Assembly (NCBI RefSeq): GCF_037325665.1 | Contig: NC_090250.1 | Location: 25,044,646-25,108,645 of the forward strand | Source of the DNA: Littorina saxatilis | Taxonomy: Eukaryota > Mollusca > Gastropoda > Littorinimorpha > Littorinidae | DNA: 64,000 nucleotides | Direction: 5' to 3' | Shown here: positions 48,201 to 61,604 of the stretch, piece by piece | Position numbering within the stretch: the stretch's first letter is position 1 | How the letters are laid out: each line of letters opens with the position of its first letter | Notes under the pieces: model-generated | The model's input: the letters and a program-made list of their open reading frames with translations, nothing else | Databases searched by the model: none | Told to the model about the DNA's origin: nothing | Program-made: the position numbers and the translations under genes

Positions 48201-51200
48201 TACATGATCTGACATGGCGTCCTTATCAAATCGTTCACAATGATTTTGTCATATACTACTGTGAGATCAGTGAAAAGTTGTGATTGAGTTGTGCTCATCC
48301 TGGCCTTACTTTCCTCTTCTCTTGTGGTCTTGGTTTCGTCACCATCTCTAGCTTATGATGTGATAACCTTTCTGATGTATTCAACTCGAACTTGAACGTA
48401 CATTTGAAATGCTTATTATGAACAGACTTTGGTCTTGTGCTTTTGTTTTCACAGTGTTGGATCTTGGAATATGTTTGATTCTTATCCAGTCCAAAAGTGG
48501 CTGCTGGCACCGTAACTGTAGAAAAGGCACATTTTCAAAATGAGTCTCGAAGATTTTGCTTGGTCAACACACTAATGCTGAACAAGTGGATGGTTTTTTT
48601 TTTTTCATAGCTTCTTATATTATTAAAATGAGGTTGGATTTAAAAATCTGCAAAAAATAACACAAGAAATTGATACATGTATACACTCCATCATCATTTA
48701 GGATGCCTGTATCAGAGATTTATACGATTATTGGATATTACATGATTCAAAGATCCATCACTCTTTTGTACAATTTGTTTCTGTCTGTACATTTGTGTGT
48801 GTGTGAGTGAATGATAACAGTGGAGGTTCATGATTAAGAACTCCCGAGCTTGTTTACATGGCCTGTTTTCCTGTATAGAGAAGCTTTGTGAATGGATGTT
48901 CAGTGTGTACTTTGAGAGATGCATGGGGTACAATGCAGAGAAATGTTTGAGAGATCGCATTGGGTACAATGCAGAACATTTCTCTTACAGCTTCACCTGC
49001 ACCTGCCATATTCATCGTAATGTTCCATCCAGCATTTATCTCAGAGAACGCATTATCATGGACAGACAGCTTGACCAGTTGTTTGTGTGACTCACAAAGT
49101 GACGGACAGGCAGGCAGACAATAAAGTGATTAAATTGGTGCCTTGATTAACAATAATGTTAACAAATGATTCAACATTCTGATTTGTGTAACTAGCCACC
49201 TCACCTGCTACCCAAACCCCTACCCCCTCCTTCCCTCCCCTCTCCTCCCCCCCACCCCCACCCTCATCCCCCCAACCTCCCCACTCCCTCCCCCACCCTC
49301 ATTTAATCACATATTCTTACTCCAATTCTTATGAATGCATTGACTTTAGTCCCACATGCTAGATGTCGAAAAACCTCTCAAATTACCTGCCCTTAGTAGG
49401 GTGGTAACCAAGCTAAAAGCGACGCCATAGCCGTTGCTATGGCCTGACCTTGCTCGGTTACCCATAACACCCTGCGCACCACGTGAGCGCTAGCATCCGT
49501 AATGTTCATTCTCGACTTTCGACAACACACGGTGGACGTGTCCGAATTTCGCTCTCACTTTTGGCCTTCACATGCCTGCTCGTCCGTGAGACTAGCCGGT
49601 TCTTGGGGGTCTACCTGTCCGTCTACCTTTTGGTGAGATCTTTCCTTTTTACGTTTGGAATGTAAATGTTGATAGCTTTGTTTTGAACACGCACGCAGAT
49701 AATTTTGTTCTGGGTGACTGTTTTCGCCGGTCTTAAAATGGCCGACAACAAAGCTAAACTGAGTGCGAGACTGGAAGGTGACAAGGCTCTTAGCCCAGTT
49801 AAGAAAGCTAAAGCTAAGAGTAAAGCCAAGAGCGTGGATTTGCCTATTATGCGGGTAGAAGATCCGTCAAATAGCACTTCGTTTGATGTTCCTATCCCTC
49901 CGAGGACGGGTTCCGTTCGCTCACAGCTCGCGTCCCCTGATAGGGGTGAGGAGCCGGGGCCTTCAGCCCTGGGCTCGTTGAAGTCCGAATTGTTTGATTT
50001 TATTTCTCAACAGTTTGCGTCTCGCTCTGGGGTCCCTCCTCTGCCTCCGGCGGTAGGGGATCCTTCCTCCCTGGCTCGGCTGGGGTCGTCGTCGTCGTCG
50101 ACTATGGCGACTCCCGCGGATGGGGGGGGTGGCCGGGCGGCCATTTCTTCTGCGCACTTGCTTGGTGCACCTGACCAGTTCGGGCCTTCCCTCTCTGCCT
50201 CTGGTAGTGCTGCGGTTGCGCTCGAACACTCTCTCCGTAAGGAGAGGGGGTCTGCTTCCTCTCTTTTTCTTCCCGCTCAGCTTGCTTTTAGCAACACTGC
50301 AGTGGGAAGTCAGCTCTCTCCCCGGGTGGGAGAGGGAGAGAGGGGGCATGGTAAGTCACAGCCTGGGCTTGGTCCCACCTTGCCCCACTGGGGGCAGGGG
50401 GCTGTGTCAGCGTCTCACTCTTTCCCACCCACTGGGCGGGACTGGGTGGGGGCTGGTGTAGCGGCTCACCCTTTCTCGCCCGCCGGGCATGATCGGGTGT
50501 CCGCTGTTGGACTGGCGTCTCAGTCAGTGCCGCTATTGTCCACTGCTAGCAGCCGCCCCTCTCCCCAGCAGGGGTGGTGGGGTGGTGGGGCATCGGGACT
50601 ACAGCAGGTTGACGGGTGGGGGCGGCCTTTCACGGTCTCGCCTCTCACTCAGTCTTACCCCTCGCAGGGTTCGCTTGCTACAGCTACGAGCCAACTCCCA
50701 CCGCATGCAGCGGGCGGGGTAGCTCAAACTGGCCAGACCGGTTTTGACTGTTGGGGCCAAGCGCCCGGTCAGCGGTCTACCGACAATGGGCCTGGCGCGG
50801 CTTTGTTGGCTGGCCCCCTCCCCCCGCCTTCTTGGCGGGCCTCTGTGCCTACTGTCTACCCTTCTACCCCAGTGGGGCAGGGGGGGGATGGTGGGTGGCA
50901 AGCGGGATCGGGTCACGCTTTTGCTGCTCCTGTCTCCCCTCCTGTGTACAGTGATACTGTACAGGCTGGGGATTCGGATTCTTCTGTGGAAGATGAGGAG
51001 TGTGTAGTCTTGCCTTTTGGATTTAGGCAAGCCATGAGAAGAGCGGCTTGTGTGGCAGCTCGTTACTTTCCGGAGGGGGTGGTGGATTCAGGACAGGATG
51101 TCTCTTTTCCACCATCCGCGGCGAATGATTTTCGGCCTTCGCAGGAGAGTTCACAATCGTTTCGTTTTGTGGAATCACCTGCCGTGGCTTATCACATGTC

Positions 51201-54200
51201 GCAACTTTTGGCTCGTCCGGCCCCTCAGGGCAGCGGTCTGTCGCCAACTCCTTTCCCTTTGTTGCATGCTCATGATACAGCGCCTGCTTCAGCCGATCCA
51301 TGGCTAGCGTCAAACGCGCAGGCCACTGCTTTTTCGCCGTTAGTGCAGAAAAAGCTGGACTGGAATGTGAAGTCTAGGAACTTTGTTCAGACTTTTGCTT
51401 TGCCGAGGGCAACTTTGCCAATTCCGCCGGAGTTGCTTGCCTTGTTGCCAAAGCAACCTTCTGCTAAGGAAGGGGTCTCGTTCTCGGACGCTTCTCTCTC
51501 TTCTCTGGAGGAGATTGGGCGTCTTGATCTGGAATTGGCTTCTATGGCAGAGTCTTTGCTCCGAGCTCTTACTCGAGCTGTGGCTGGCTCTTTGGAGCCG
51601 TTTAGACTCAGGGAAGACGCCTCAGCCAGTGATATCTCCACACTGCTTGCTGCTTTGGGGATGGTGAATTCTGAGAGGATGAGCATTTCAGCGAGGCTGT
51701 ATGCTCATGCTGTCTTTTCACGACGTGATTTGCTGCTGTCTCAAGCAGGTTTTTCCCAGCAGTCCACTGTGGACTCGCTTCGTTCCTCGCCTTTTGTTGA
51801 GGGCTCTCTCCTGGGTAGAGTAGCCCTGGATGCAAGGCAGCGGGAAGTGCAGGAGGCTAAAGACAGACATCTCGTTGGGATTTCGTTTAAAATCCCAAAG
51901 AAATCTCAGTCTTCTTCTAAGCCTGCCTGGAACAAGAAGCAGCACAACGCCTCTCGTCCTAAGGAACAGGGAGATAAGGGCGCACCAGCCAAGGGTGCTC
52001 CTTATCCTAAGAAACCCTCGTTCGGGAAGGGGAGGGGGGGGGCTCGAAAGCCCTCCCCCCAATGAGGCTCTCCCGATCACATCACCCCTGTTCCCCCCAC
52101 TTTTGTGGTGGCGGGGGGCCCCACCAGGGCCATTTCCATGTGGCAGGCGTTAGTGCACAGCCAATGGATTTTGCGGGTGGTGCGATCGGGATTCCGCCTG
52201 TTGTGGGAGGGGGAAAAGGCTCCCTTGACCAGGGTTCCTCCTCCCTTTCGTTTTCCGGCCAGCCTGGAGGCCAGAGCGGCCATAGAGACAGAGATCAGGT
52301 CTCTTTTGGCCAAAGAGGCTATAGAGGAGATTGTGGATCACTCCTCGCCGGGGTTTTACGGACGCCTGTTTGTTGTGCCCAAGGCGTCGGGCCGCTGGAG
52401 GCCTGTTCTCGATCTTTCGGTCTTGAACAAGTTTCTGCGGAAGATCAAGTTTCGTATGGAAACGCCAGCTTCGGTCAGGGAGGCCCTGCGCCGGGGAGAT
52501 TGGGTGACTTCGGTGGATTTGACGGACGCCTACTTTCATATCCTTATGTATCAAGTGGACAGAAAGTGGCTCCGGTTCCGCTGGGGTCATCGGATCTTTC
52601 AATTCAGGGCTCTGCCCTTCGGGCTGTCCCTGGCCCCGTGGGTTTTCACTTTGGTGATCAGACAGTTGGCCGCGCTGATCAGGCAAAGAGGTATTCGTCT
52701 ACGGACGTACCTCGACGACTGGTTGATTCTGAGTCAGAGTCAATCAGTGTGCCTCTTGAACACTCAGGTAGTGTTGAACCGGGCTCTGAGCCTGGGGTTC
52801 TCTGTGAACCAAGCGAAGTCGGAATTGACTCCCTCGCAGAGGTTTGTTTACCTCGGTATGGCGTTCGACACTGTCGCTTGGACGGTCCGGCCTACGCAGG
52901 AGAGGATTCAGAAGCTTCATGCTCTCATTTCGGCCGTGGCTGGCAGCCAGCAGGCTTCGGTGAGGGTCCTTACCTCGATTCTGGGCCAAATGGAATCTAT
53001 GGCAACTCTGGTTCCCTTAGGGAGGGTGTACAAGAGGCCTTTCCAGGCTGCGCTCAGCTCTCTCTGGGAGCCGGCTTCGCAAGATTGGGACAAAATCGTC
53101 TCCACACAGGGATGGTTCAGTCACGCGACGGCTCGGTGGCTGGACCTAGACTGGATCTCTCAGGGGGTCCCCATCTCTCTGCCCCCTCCGGACATAGATC
53201 TGTTTACGGATGCGTCTATGGCTGGGTGGGGGGCCCACATCGGGGGCCAGGCGGCCTCCGGTCTTTGGACTCAGGCCCAGCGTCTCTGGCATATCAATCG
53301 CCTGGAGTTGGAGGCTGTTTCCCTCGGTTTGCTTGCGTTTCTCCCTCTGGTGGGCGGCAGACATGTCCGGTTGCACACGGACAATACAACTGTCGCTGCC
53401 TACATCAACAAGCAGGGAGGAGCTCGGTCGTTTTCCCTGTCAGACAGGGCATGCGAGGTTCTGGTGTGGTGCCACTCGCATCGGATCATGATCTCAGCAG
53501 AGTTCCTGCCGGGCAAGCTCAACGCTCTGGCGGATGCGCTCAGCAGGTCCTCTCAGGTGTTGCACACCGAATGGACGATCACTCACGGGGCGCTCCAGCG
53601 CCTGTGGGCACAGGTGGAGAAACCCATGATCGATCTATTTGCAACGAGATTTTCAAAGAGACTTCCCATTTTCGTGTCCCCCTTTCCGGACACGGAAGCT
53701 TGGGCAAGCAATGCGTTGGAGATCTCGTGGAGCGGCCTTCAGGCCTACGCATATCCTCCCTTTCCTCTACTCAGCAGAGTGGTGAGGAAGGCCGAGCTGG
53801 ATCGTCCGGAGCTCCTGCTGCTGGTAGCCCCCTGGTGGCCTTCCCAGCAGTGGTTTCCAGATCTGCTGTTGCTGGCAAAAGGGGTTCCGATCCCTCTAAA
53901 TCTGGGGCGGGGAGAGCTCGTTCAGCCAAGAACAGGCATCCCGCACAGAGACCCGCAGGCCCTGCGCCTACACGTTTGGAGACTGTGAGGTCGGAACTGC
54001 GGAAATCTGGCGCTTCAGACTCTACGCTGGATTTGGTTTTTAAGGCGCATAGGTCCTCGACTGCGTCTGTGTATGCTTGCCATTGGGCCGCCTGGGCCAA
54101 GTGGTGTAGGGAGACGGGGGTCAATGCCGTGGCCCCGCGCTCCTTACAGGTGGCAAATCATCTTTCTTTTTTGTCTGCTCAGGGCAGTTCGGCCTCTGCT

Positions 54201-57200
54201 TTGAGAGTCCGACGTTCTGCTATATCTGCTACTCTGAGACAGATAGGCAGATTGATTAACGTTAACGGAGTGATTGCTAGTGTGATCAAAGGGGCCGCTC
54301 TCCAGGAAGCGCAGAGACGGACCTCTGTCCCGGCATGGGACTTATTTTTGGTTTTAGAATATTTGCGTTCTGCGGCGTTTGAGCCTTTGCAGGCTGCTAG
54401 CCTGACTGATTTAACACGCAAGACGGTTTTTCTGCTTCTTCTGGCTACTGCTCGGCGAGGCAGTGAGATACATGCCTTGTCGGGTTTGTCGGAAGACATC
54501 GCGTTTGAGCGCGATGGTTCAATGTCGCTTCATTTCCGGCCTGGTTTTCTCGCGAAAAATCAAAAGCCAGGCCAATCCCCGCCCGTGGTCCGAGTCCCCC
54601 CGCTTGGGACTATCTTAGCTTCGCACGATCCAGACTTAGCTAACTGTCCAGTTAGGGCCTTGAAGTCTTACTTGGCTCGCACTCAGTTGGTTAGGGCCAA
54701 AAGCCAAAAACTTTTGTTCATTTCATTGAACACGAAATATGACAGGGACATATCGAAATTGACCCTTACAAGATGGGTGGCGACCCTCATTAGACGAGCT
54801 TATGAGTGGTGGCTCTCTCAGGAGAGGGGGGGGCGTTCAGTCCTTCCTCTGACATCAGCTCGAGTACATGAGGCCAGGGCCTGGGCGTCCTCTGTGGCCG
54901 TCTTACGTTCAGGGCGATTAAGCGATGTCTTGCAGACAGCTTACTGGAAGTCAGACGATGTATTCATCAACTTCTACCTTCGTGACATCTCTTGCACGCG
55001 ACTGGATGGCTCCAGTGCTTTGCCGGCTTTGGTGGCTGCAGGGCAGGTGCTTGCAAGGACATAAGTAAGTTCCCTCCGCCTTTAGGAGGAATCTGCATTC
55101 ATAAGAATTGGAGTAAGAATATGTGATTAAATCGAAAATTTTTAATTAAATTTTGATTTAATATAATATACTTACCCAATTCTTATAGTTAATACCCTCC
55201 CATCCGTCCCCGCTGGATTATGTCCTTGGGGGTTTGTTTGACTAATAGTCTCGAATGAACATTACGGATGCTAGCGCTCACGTGGTGCGCAGGGTGTTAT
55301 GGGTAACCGAGCAAGGTCAGGCCATAGCAACGGCTATGGCGTCGCTTTTAGCTTGGTTACCACCCTACTAAGGGCAGGTAATTTGAGAGGTTTTTCGACA
55401 TCTAGCATGTGGGACTAAAGTCAATGCATTCATAAGAATTGGGTAAGTATATTATATTAAATCAAAATTTAATTAAAAATTTTCGATTCAGGAGAACAAT
55501 TGATAGGCAGGTTACGTATGAGGTATACATAACAGATTTCGTTTTTACACACATATTTTTATTTTACACAATACATGCAATTCAAAATCATACAGACACT
55601 GCATCAATATCGTTTACACAATCGATACATATCTTCTCTTTGTCTTGTTGTGTGCGTGTGTATATATTCATGCAGGTATGCTCACATTTGTTATATGACA
55701 ATGTTTCCTATATAGGGTAGTCAAGTACAGTACTGTGCCAGATTACAGGTTATTTTCAGACAAGAATTTTGCTTCAGGTTGTCACACACAGTGATACAAA
55801 AAATCAAACTTGAGAAAAAGCGACATGGAGGAACAACTTGTACAAGAGAAGAGAAATTTAGTTGTAGTCATTTAAGTGCATTTATTTTACTAATACAGTC
55901 AAACCTGTCGATAACAACCACACAAGGGATCGACCAAAAGTGGTGGATATATAATTATGGTCACTTTATAAAGGTGATTTAGAATAAAATGAAATAGAAT
56001 AAAATGGTCATCCGGGATTCTCTGAAATGGTCGTTGTGGGCAAGTAGTTGTTATCGAGAGGTGGTCGCCAGGTCAGGTTTTACTGTAGCTTTGAAACAAT
56101 CATTTTGAAACTGAGCAATTTGCTAATGTATGATTTATGTGTTTCTTATTTCGTATAAAAGGGGGTATGTAATGTGAGGTCATTAGCAGGGATGAAAGCT
56201 CACAGGAAATCCTGTTACAAGAAGGGATTTGCGGATGGTCTTCCTGATTTTCCTATCATTTTAGGTGTTGAAAAACTTTAAATCATGGAGCAAAATGTGT
56301 AAACGTTGGAGCTTCCTTGTCTTCAGGCACATTTTCCTAATTACAAACATCATCTTTCATCCCTGCATAAGTGTTTCTGTGAGTGTGATTAAAAAACTTG
56401 TTTCAAGGTCATGTTTCACCGGATCTAAAAATCAGACTCATGTTGCAATACATGATTAGCTATGGGTCTGTTTATATGTTTTGTCTGTCTGTCTGTGTGT
56501 CTGCCCAGCAGGCTGTTTTGAAAGGTCACATGCGTGAACAATCAGAAAATTGTTGAAGGTCACAAAAGACAGTATCGGTGATTAGATGCTGGATGGAATT
56601 TCCGTAACAGTTGATACTGTTATAGTTGCGTCAATTTGTTTCAGTTGATTCTGTGTGTTTTTCATGTTGTAGGCACAAGTTTGTAAATAGTGTTAACAAA
56701 AACAAACAAAAACAGAGAACCCAGAAATGTTCATGTACAGATTTTTGTTTTATTCAGGGTAAAGGGTACACAGACATAATCTAACTTCATCTTTGTCGTA
56801 CATTCAGATTAAGCAAACAAACATAAAAAAAAACATGGATTTTCTGGGACCAGTATTGGATCTGAAAATTAATTTATCTTAAATTCACTATGTATTACTA
56901 TAAGTGACCCGTCAGGTAGTTCTAAAAATGCACCATTCGCTTTTTGTGTTTGCTAGTTCATTGGATAGCAAGAGGTGTCCATGGTTGTCTGGTGACATAA
57001 TTTACGGTACATGGGTTCTTTTTGAATTATTACCATTGTGGTTATCTGCATCATTTCAGTTTCAATTCCCCTCAAAAGACGGGAAATGTTTCCCCCTAGT
57101 AACAATAGAGACAAGATGAAAAGTACAAGGTTTTGAGATTGTTCAGGATGTTTGATGAGAAGGAGATGATGTCTTCTTGCCCTGCAAAACGATCGCACAT

Positions 57201-60200
57201 GAAAGAGGAAATGTTGTTCAGCCTTTGTCTACAGAGGCAGATACGTTCAGTCAGTGTAGGGCACTGTTAAATGAGTGTATGATTACTGAAAGGTGTATTT
57301 TCTTTCAACAGACCAGTGGAGTTTTCACTGCATTCCCAGGCTGCCAACCCCAAAACTGCACCATGGTTTCTGTGCCTCTAGTCCCAACTGAAAGTGATCT
57401 TGATCCGAATGCGCGCCCCTTTTCGCCACACGAGGCCTAAGAACATGCTAGATCGTCACTGATTGAGACTTTTTGAACAGCGTTTTGGCTGGATATTTTT
57501 AACCTTGTAATCTGCGAGCGTGGCACATTCCTTTGGTGAACGTTTTTGTAGAATGGTCAGCAGATACACAAAATGTGGTGTGAAAATTGTGTGTGGTGGG
57601 AAATGGAAAGAAATTGCTGCTGAATACAGTTCTGACCAGTCTCATGTGACTTAATTTACTGATGCTAAAACCACTCAGAATACATGGGGGAAATTTCAAC
57701 ATTTTGGCGGTATTTATCTCACTAAAAAGGACACATAAAATAAAGTGTATTCCCCTTGATCGCATTTTTTTGGGTCATATTTTCTGTGCCATATGGATAA
57801 ATGTCCTTGTATCTCAGATGTGTCCTATTGTAATAATTGTTACAATTATCAAACTCTTTCCCAGTGTGTAAAGAAGCGTTTTTTCCCTCAGTGGTGATAA
57901 TGTTCATACATGTATTTTGTAAATGTAAATTTGGTCAAAAGATAACGTGTGAGTAATTTTTGTCCCGGAAATTGTATTTTGTACATAGCACGTGACCATT
58001 GGGTAGATTAGATTTTATGAGAGAAATTACTCTCCTGTAACTATTCTTGAATGACAAAAGTAGAGGTAAAGGCACTCTCCTTCCCGTGAAAACATTTTTT
58101 TATTTTTTTTATTTTATATTTTTTTCCCCAATTCAAAGGAGTTGGTTTAAACATAAGTTTATTTTAACAAAGGTTACAATCATGACATGTATACAAAGTT
58201 CACAGAAACAGCATTTGTTTGGCGCTAACTATTTCAAATCTACCATGGGATAAGACCCTCCCTCCTCGTAGACACATACCAAAAATCAACAGCCACTAGT
58301 GGTTTTTACGCAATTAATTCATAAAATCCACTCTGCACAGAGAACACCCAGTCTGGGTATGTGACCAAATGGAGGGGTGGTCTGATATCGGGTACCGCTT
58401 ATATCCCATGTAACAGCCTGGCCAGATCTGAGATGGTGAGCTGAACTGTTTTCACTGGAAGGACTGTGCCTTTAACTTTAAGTGAAGGTGAGCTGAACTG
58501 TTTTCACTGGAAGGACTGTGCCTTTAACTTTAAGTGAAAGAAATGTGATGATTTGTTGTTTCCGTGCATATCTACTTCGCGTCTGTCAGATTTTGACATT
58601 TTGTCGATTTTATTTTTCTCTCACAAAATTATTTCCATTAGTCAGGATTGGTTTCGTTATCCTTTTTTCCGATTCCCCATTTTTCGTCAATTGGTTTTGT
58701 TATCCTTTTTTCCCGAGTCCCCAATTTTCGTGATAGGTGTTAGTGATGAGGAGTGACAGTTATTAGTTTTATATGTCACATTATATAGCACTTTATGTGT
58801 AGTGTGTAATTGATGGCTCCGTAGCAACAAGAATTTGTTGTTGCTGAAGAGTATTGCAGTGTGAAGGTTAGATGTCTGTATTGTATATTAACATGGACTC
58901 AAAAGCATTTATTTTCAAACTTTGTCCAATGATGACACGTTCTGTATATTTTTCATCTTGGCAGAATCAGTACATGATTTTGTAGTCAATACTCAGATTT
59001 ATTGTATTGTTAATTCTTAATTTGAAGTTTTAAACTTATTAACATGAAAAAAGTAAATATTGTTGAAGGCCCTGGGAATGATTTTGTCAGAGGGGTAGAC
59101 TGTAGGATTATTTATATTTCCATTCAGTTCATTATATAGCTTATTTTAATGACATTTTTGTTTTTTTAATCACAGTTATTATAATAATGATTTTTTTAAA
59201 AAAGAGCTTTTCTAAAAAATTGTATCTGTCTTTTTTGTCATTGTCATATTTGTTACACATTACCATGACTGGTATTGTAGCAGTCTTATCTATCAATAGG
59301 TAAGCTGCACATTTTAACTCAGTCTAAGATTCACTCGCTAATCTTCGTCTGGAAATCAAAGTCTTTGTAGCATTTCAATGGCTACCCGGTTTTTACATGT
59401 GTTCAGCACATGTTCAATGTAGCATATTCATGTGCAGTTTTACCATTTTCAGCCCTGAAAGTGGGGAATTATGAGCTTCCCATGGCAAGTGAACATTTTT
59501 GAAACAAAATAGATTTCTAGCTAGATTTTTTGCACTGTCTGTTTGGAGCTGCATTCGTCATTGTAATGTGTCTGTTTTACTAGGATAATTCAGTAGGCCC
59601 CAGTCAAAGGCTGGTAAGGAAATGAGGGACTTTCAGGGCCGAGATTTTTTAAGCGAACGTTACTGGCAGTCTTAAAAGTATGTAAAATAAATGTCAGAAT
59701 TTTCACATTTGAGTAAATATTTGGCCATGTGTTTTGTGGGTGGAGTACACACAGGGATTTTCAAGTCGGAGAGAAAAATAACTTGAAAATTGAAAGCAAA
59801 AATTCAAATAGTCTATTGTTATTCTTTGGTAGCACGACTTCATTTTGGTATTTGCCTTAAGAAGTATCTTTCCCCTTACCATTTTCAAGGTATTTTTCTT
59901 TCTGAAAGAATGGTAAAATGAACGAACGTTGTGTGAGTGTGGCTTTTACTTTTGTTTGTCTACATCTGTTATTCATGTGCACGACTGACTGCCTGTGTGT
60001 CTTTGTCATCAGATGTTTGTGACTTGTCATGGTGTTGTTTGTATTTGACTAAAAAAAACAACCTACAGTTGGACGAAAATGTCAATAATCAGGAGGAACA
60101 AAATCGTGATTAAATACTTCATCCAGAGATATGACAGCGTATTGAATGCACGTGCAGACTCTCATACGCACGCACAAGTCACATGCATTCCTCTTTGCCG

Positions 60201-60303
60201 TTAGTAATATTACACACATCGATTCAATTACAAACATTTTCTCTATCTCTCTATCTCTCTGCATCTTTTTCAGTTGGTCTCTTTGTCTCTCTCTCCCTCC
60301 CTC

Positions 60304-60379
<76 letters not shown>

Positions 60380-60446
60380 TCTCTCTCTCTCCCTCTCTCT
60401 CTCTCCCTCTCTCTCTCCCTCTCTCTCTCTTTCTATCTATCTATCC

Positions 60447-60514
<68 letters not shown>

Positions 60515-61572
60515 CTCTTCGTCCAGCTTCACCTGATGGCTCAAACATTTAACTGAGCATCATGAAACGCCACACCTAATAGAATTTAAATCTCATTTTA
60601 ACCAACGACCAGTAAACACAAGCAACAAAATAAATTCCTTTTTCCATCCAGTGGAGAATCGTCTGCAAGTGGATTTTACATCTTGTGTGTTTCATTGGGT
60701 AACACAGTTAATTTTTTTTCTTGTCCCCTCAAAACGTGAGTACTTTTATGTTAACAAACTGAGTTTACGAATAATTTATTTTCATGCAGACTGAACTTCT
60801 TTATGTTCAGATCAGGTTGTTGGATTGTAGTAGCCCCGATTTATTTAAATGTGTATAATGTTAGTAGCTCCAAGGCAACCTGTTTTGTTCAAAGACACTG
60901 ACACGCAAACGACATTTGACTTGGACTGATACATAGGCCTATATAGGCTAGGCAACAGACTGCTGGTGGGTTTAAGAGGATTGCTACAGTATAGTACTGG
61001 TTCCGATGAAACGGGTTAAAATTGACATTTGGTTCACCATGCATATCACTGCCCCGACTTGGCAGTTTTGGAAACAAACCTTTAAAACAGGTGAAAGTGG
61101 CGAATTGTTTTGAGAGGTTCAACAGGAGGAGGTGGTGGGATGACAGTCCCCCTCGTTCATTTCATGTTTGTTCTATATCAAATTCCTGTCTGATTACTTA
61201 CTGTAGATAAAGAAATGTTCATCATTTTGGCGTTTCTTGTTGTGGGAAGTTTGTTCTGTCAACTGAAATTTAGTTGCGGGACTGTGTAACTTACAGCAGA
61301 AATAAGACAATGGAAGAACCAGTACAATACTGTAGTGTGCAACGCGATGTGGATGTTGTTCAACGCGTTCTGGCTCAGCATAGATGAGGGAAGGCCTTTG
61401 TTGCAGTCCTCTCGCCTATCCCACTGGCATCATTGCATGGAACGTCAAACGGCAGCCCTTTGATGTGGACTGTGGCATTCTAGTATAGACTTTACATTAA
61501 AGAAAGTTATTTAATAAATGAAAAATAAAAGTGTTTGGGGGTTACATTATCCTTTCTGATGTAGCAGATCCC

Positions 61573-61604
<32 letters not shown>

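Larger units (their letters stand above)
49302..55486 (+). mobile_element. DIRS-type tyrosine recombinase retrotransposon, looks whole
   Basis: About 6.2 kb in sense orientation in the large Roquin intron. Parts: inverted terminal repeats, a gag-like frame, a reverse transcriptase/RNase H frame, an overlapping tyrosine recombinase frame, and an internal complementary region. This arrangement, without LTRs or integrase, defines DIRS elements. The 190-base inverted repeats are identical by eye and I see no obvious break, so it is young. No target duplication is seen, as expected for recombinase-mediated insertion. Confidence 0.93.

Noticed and set aside
49963-51686. Several reverse-strand frames within the DIRS element
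   Set aside because: They are antisense shadows of a GC-rich coding region, with no recognisable domains.
52062-53980. Left two-thirds of the long frame that ends in the DIRS recombinase
   Set aside because: It runs beneath the reverse transcriptase in another frame and shows Gly/Ser/Arg-rich shadow composition; only the right part has recombinase character.
60146-60556. Overlapping open frames of Ser/Leu repeats
   Set aside because: They are translations of a (CT)n tract, open in all frames because the repeat has no stops. Likewise frames over TG and CA tracts near 7800, 18753, 33143 and 42192.
61022-61210. 62-residue frame in the large intron
   Set aside because: No splice context or homology; low-confidence chance frame.
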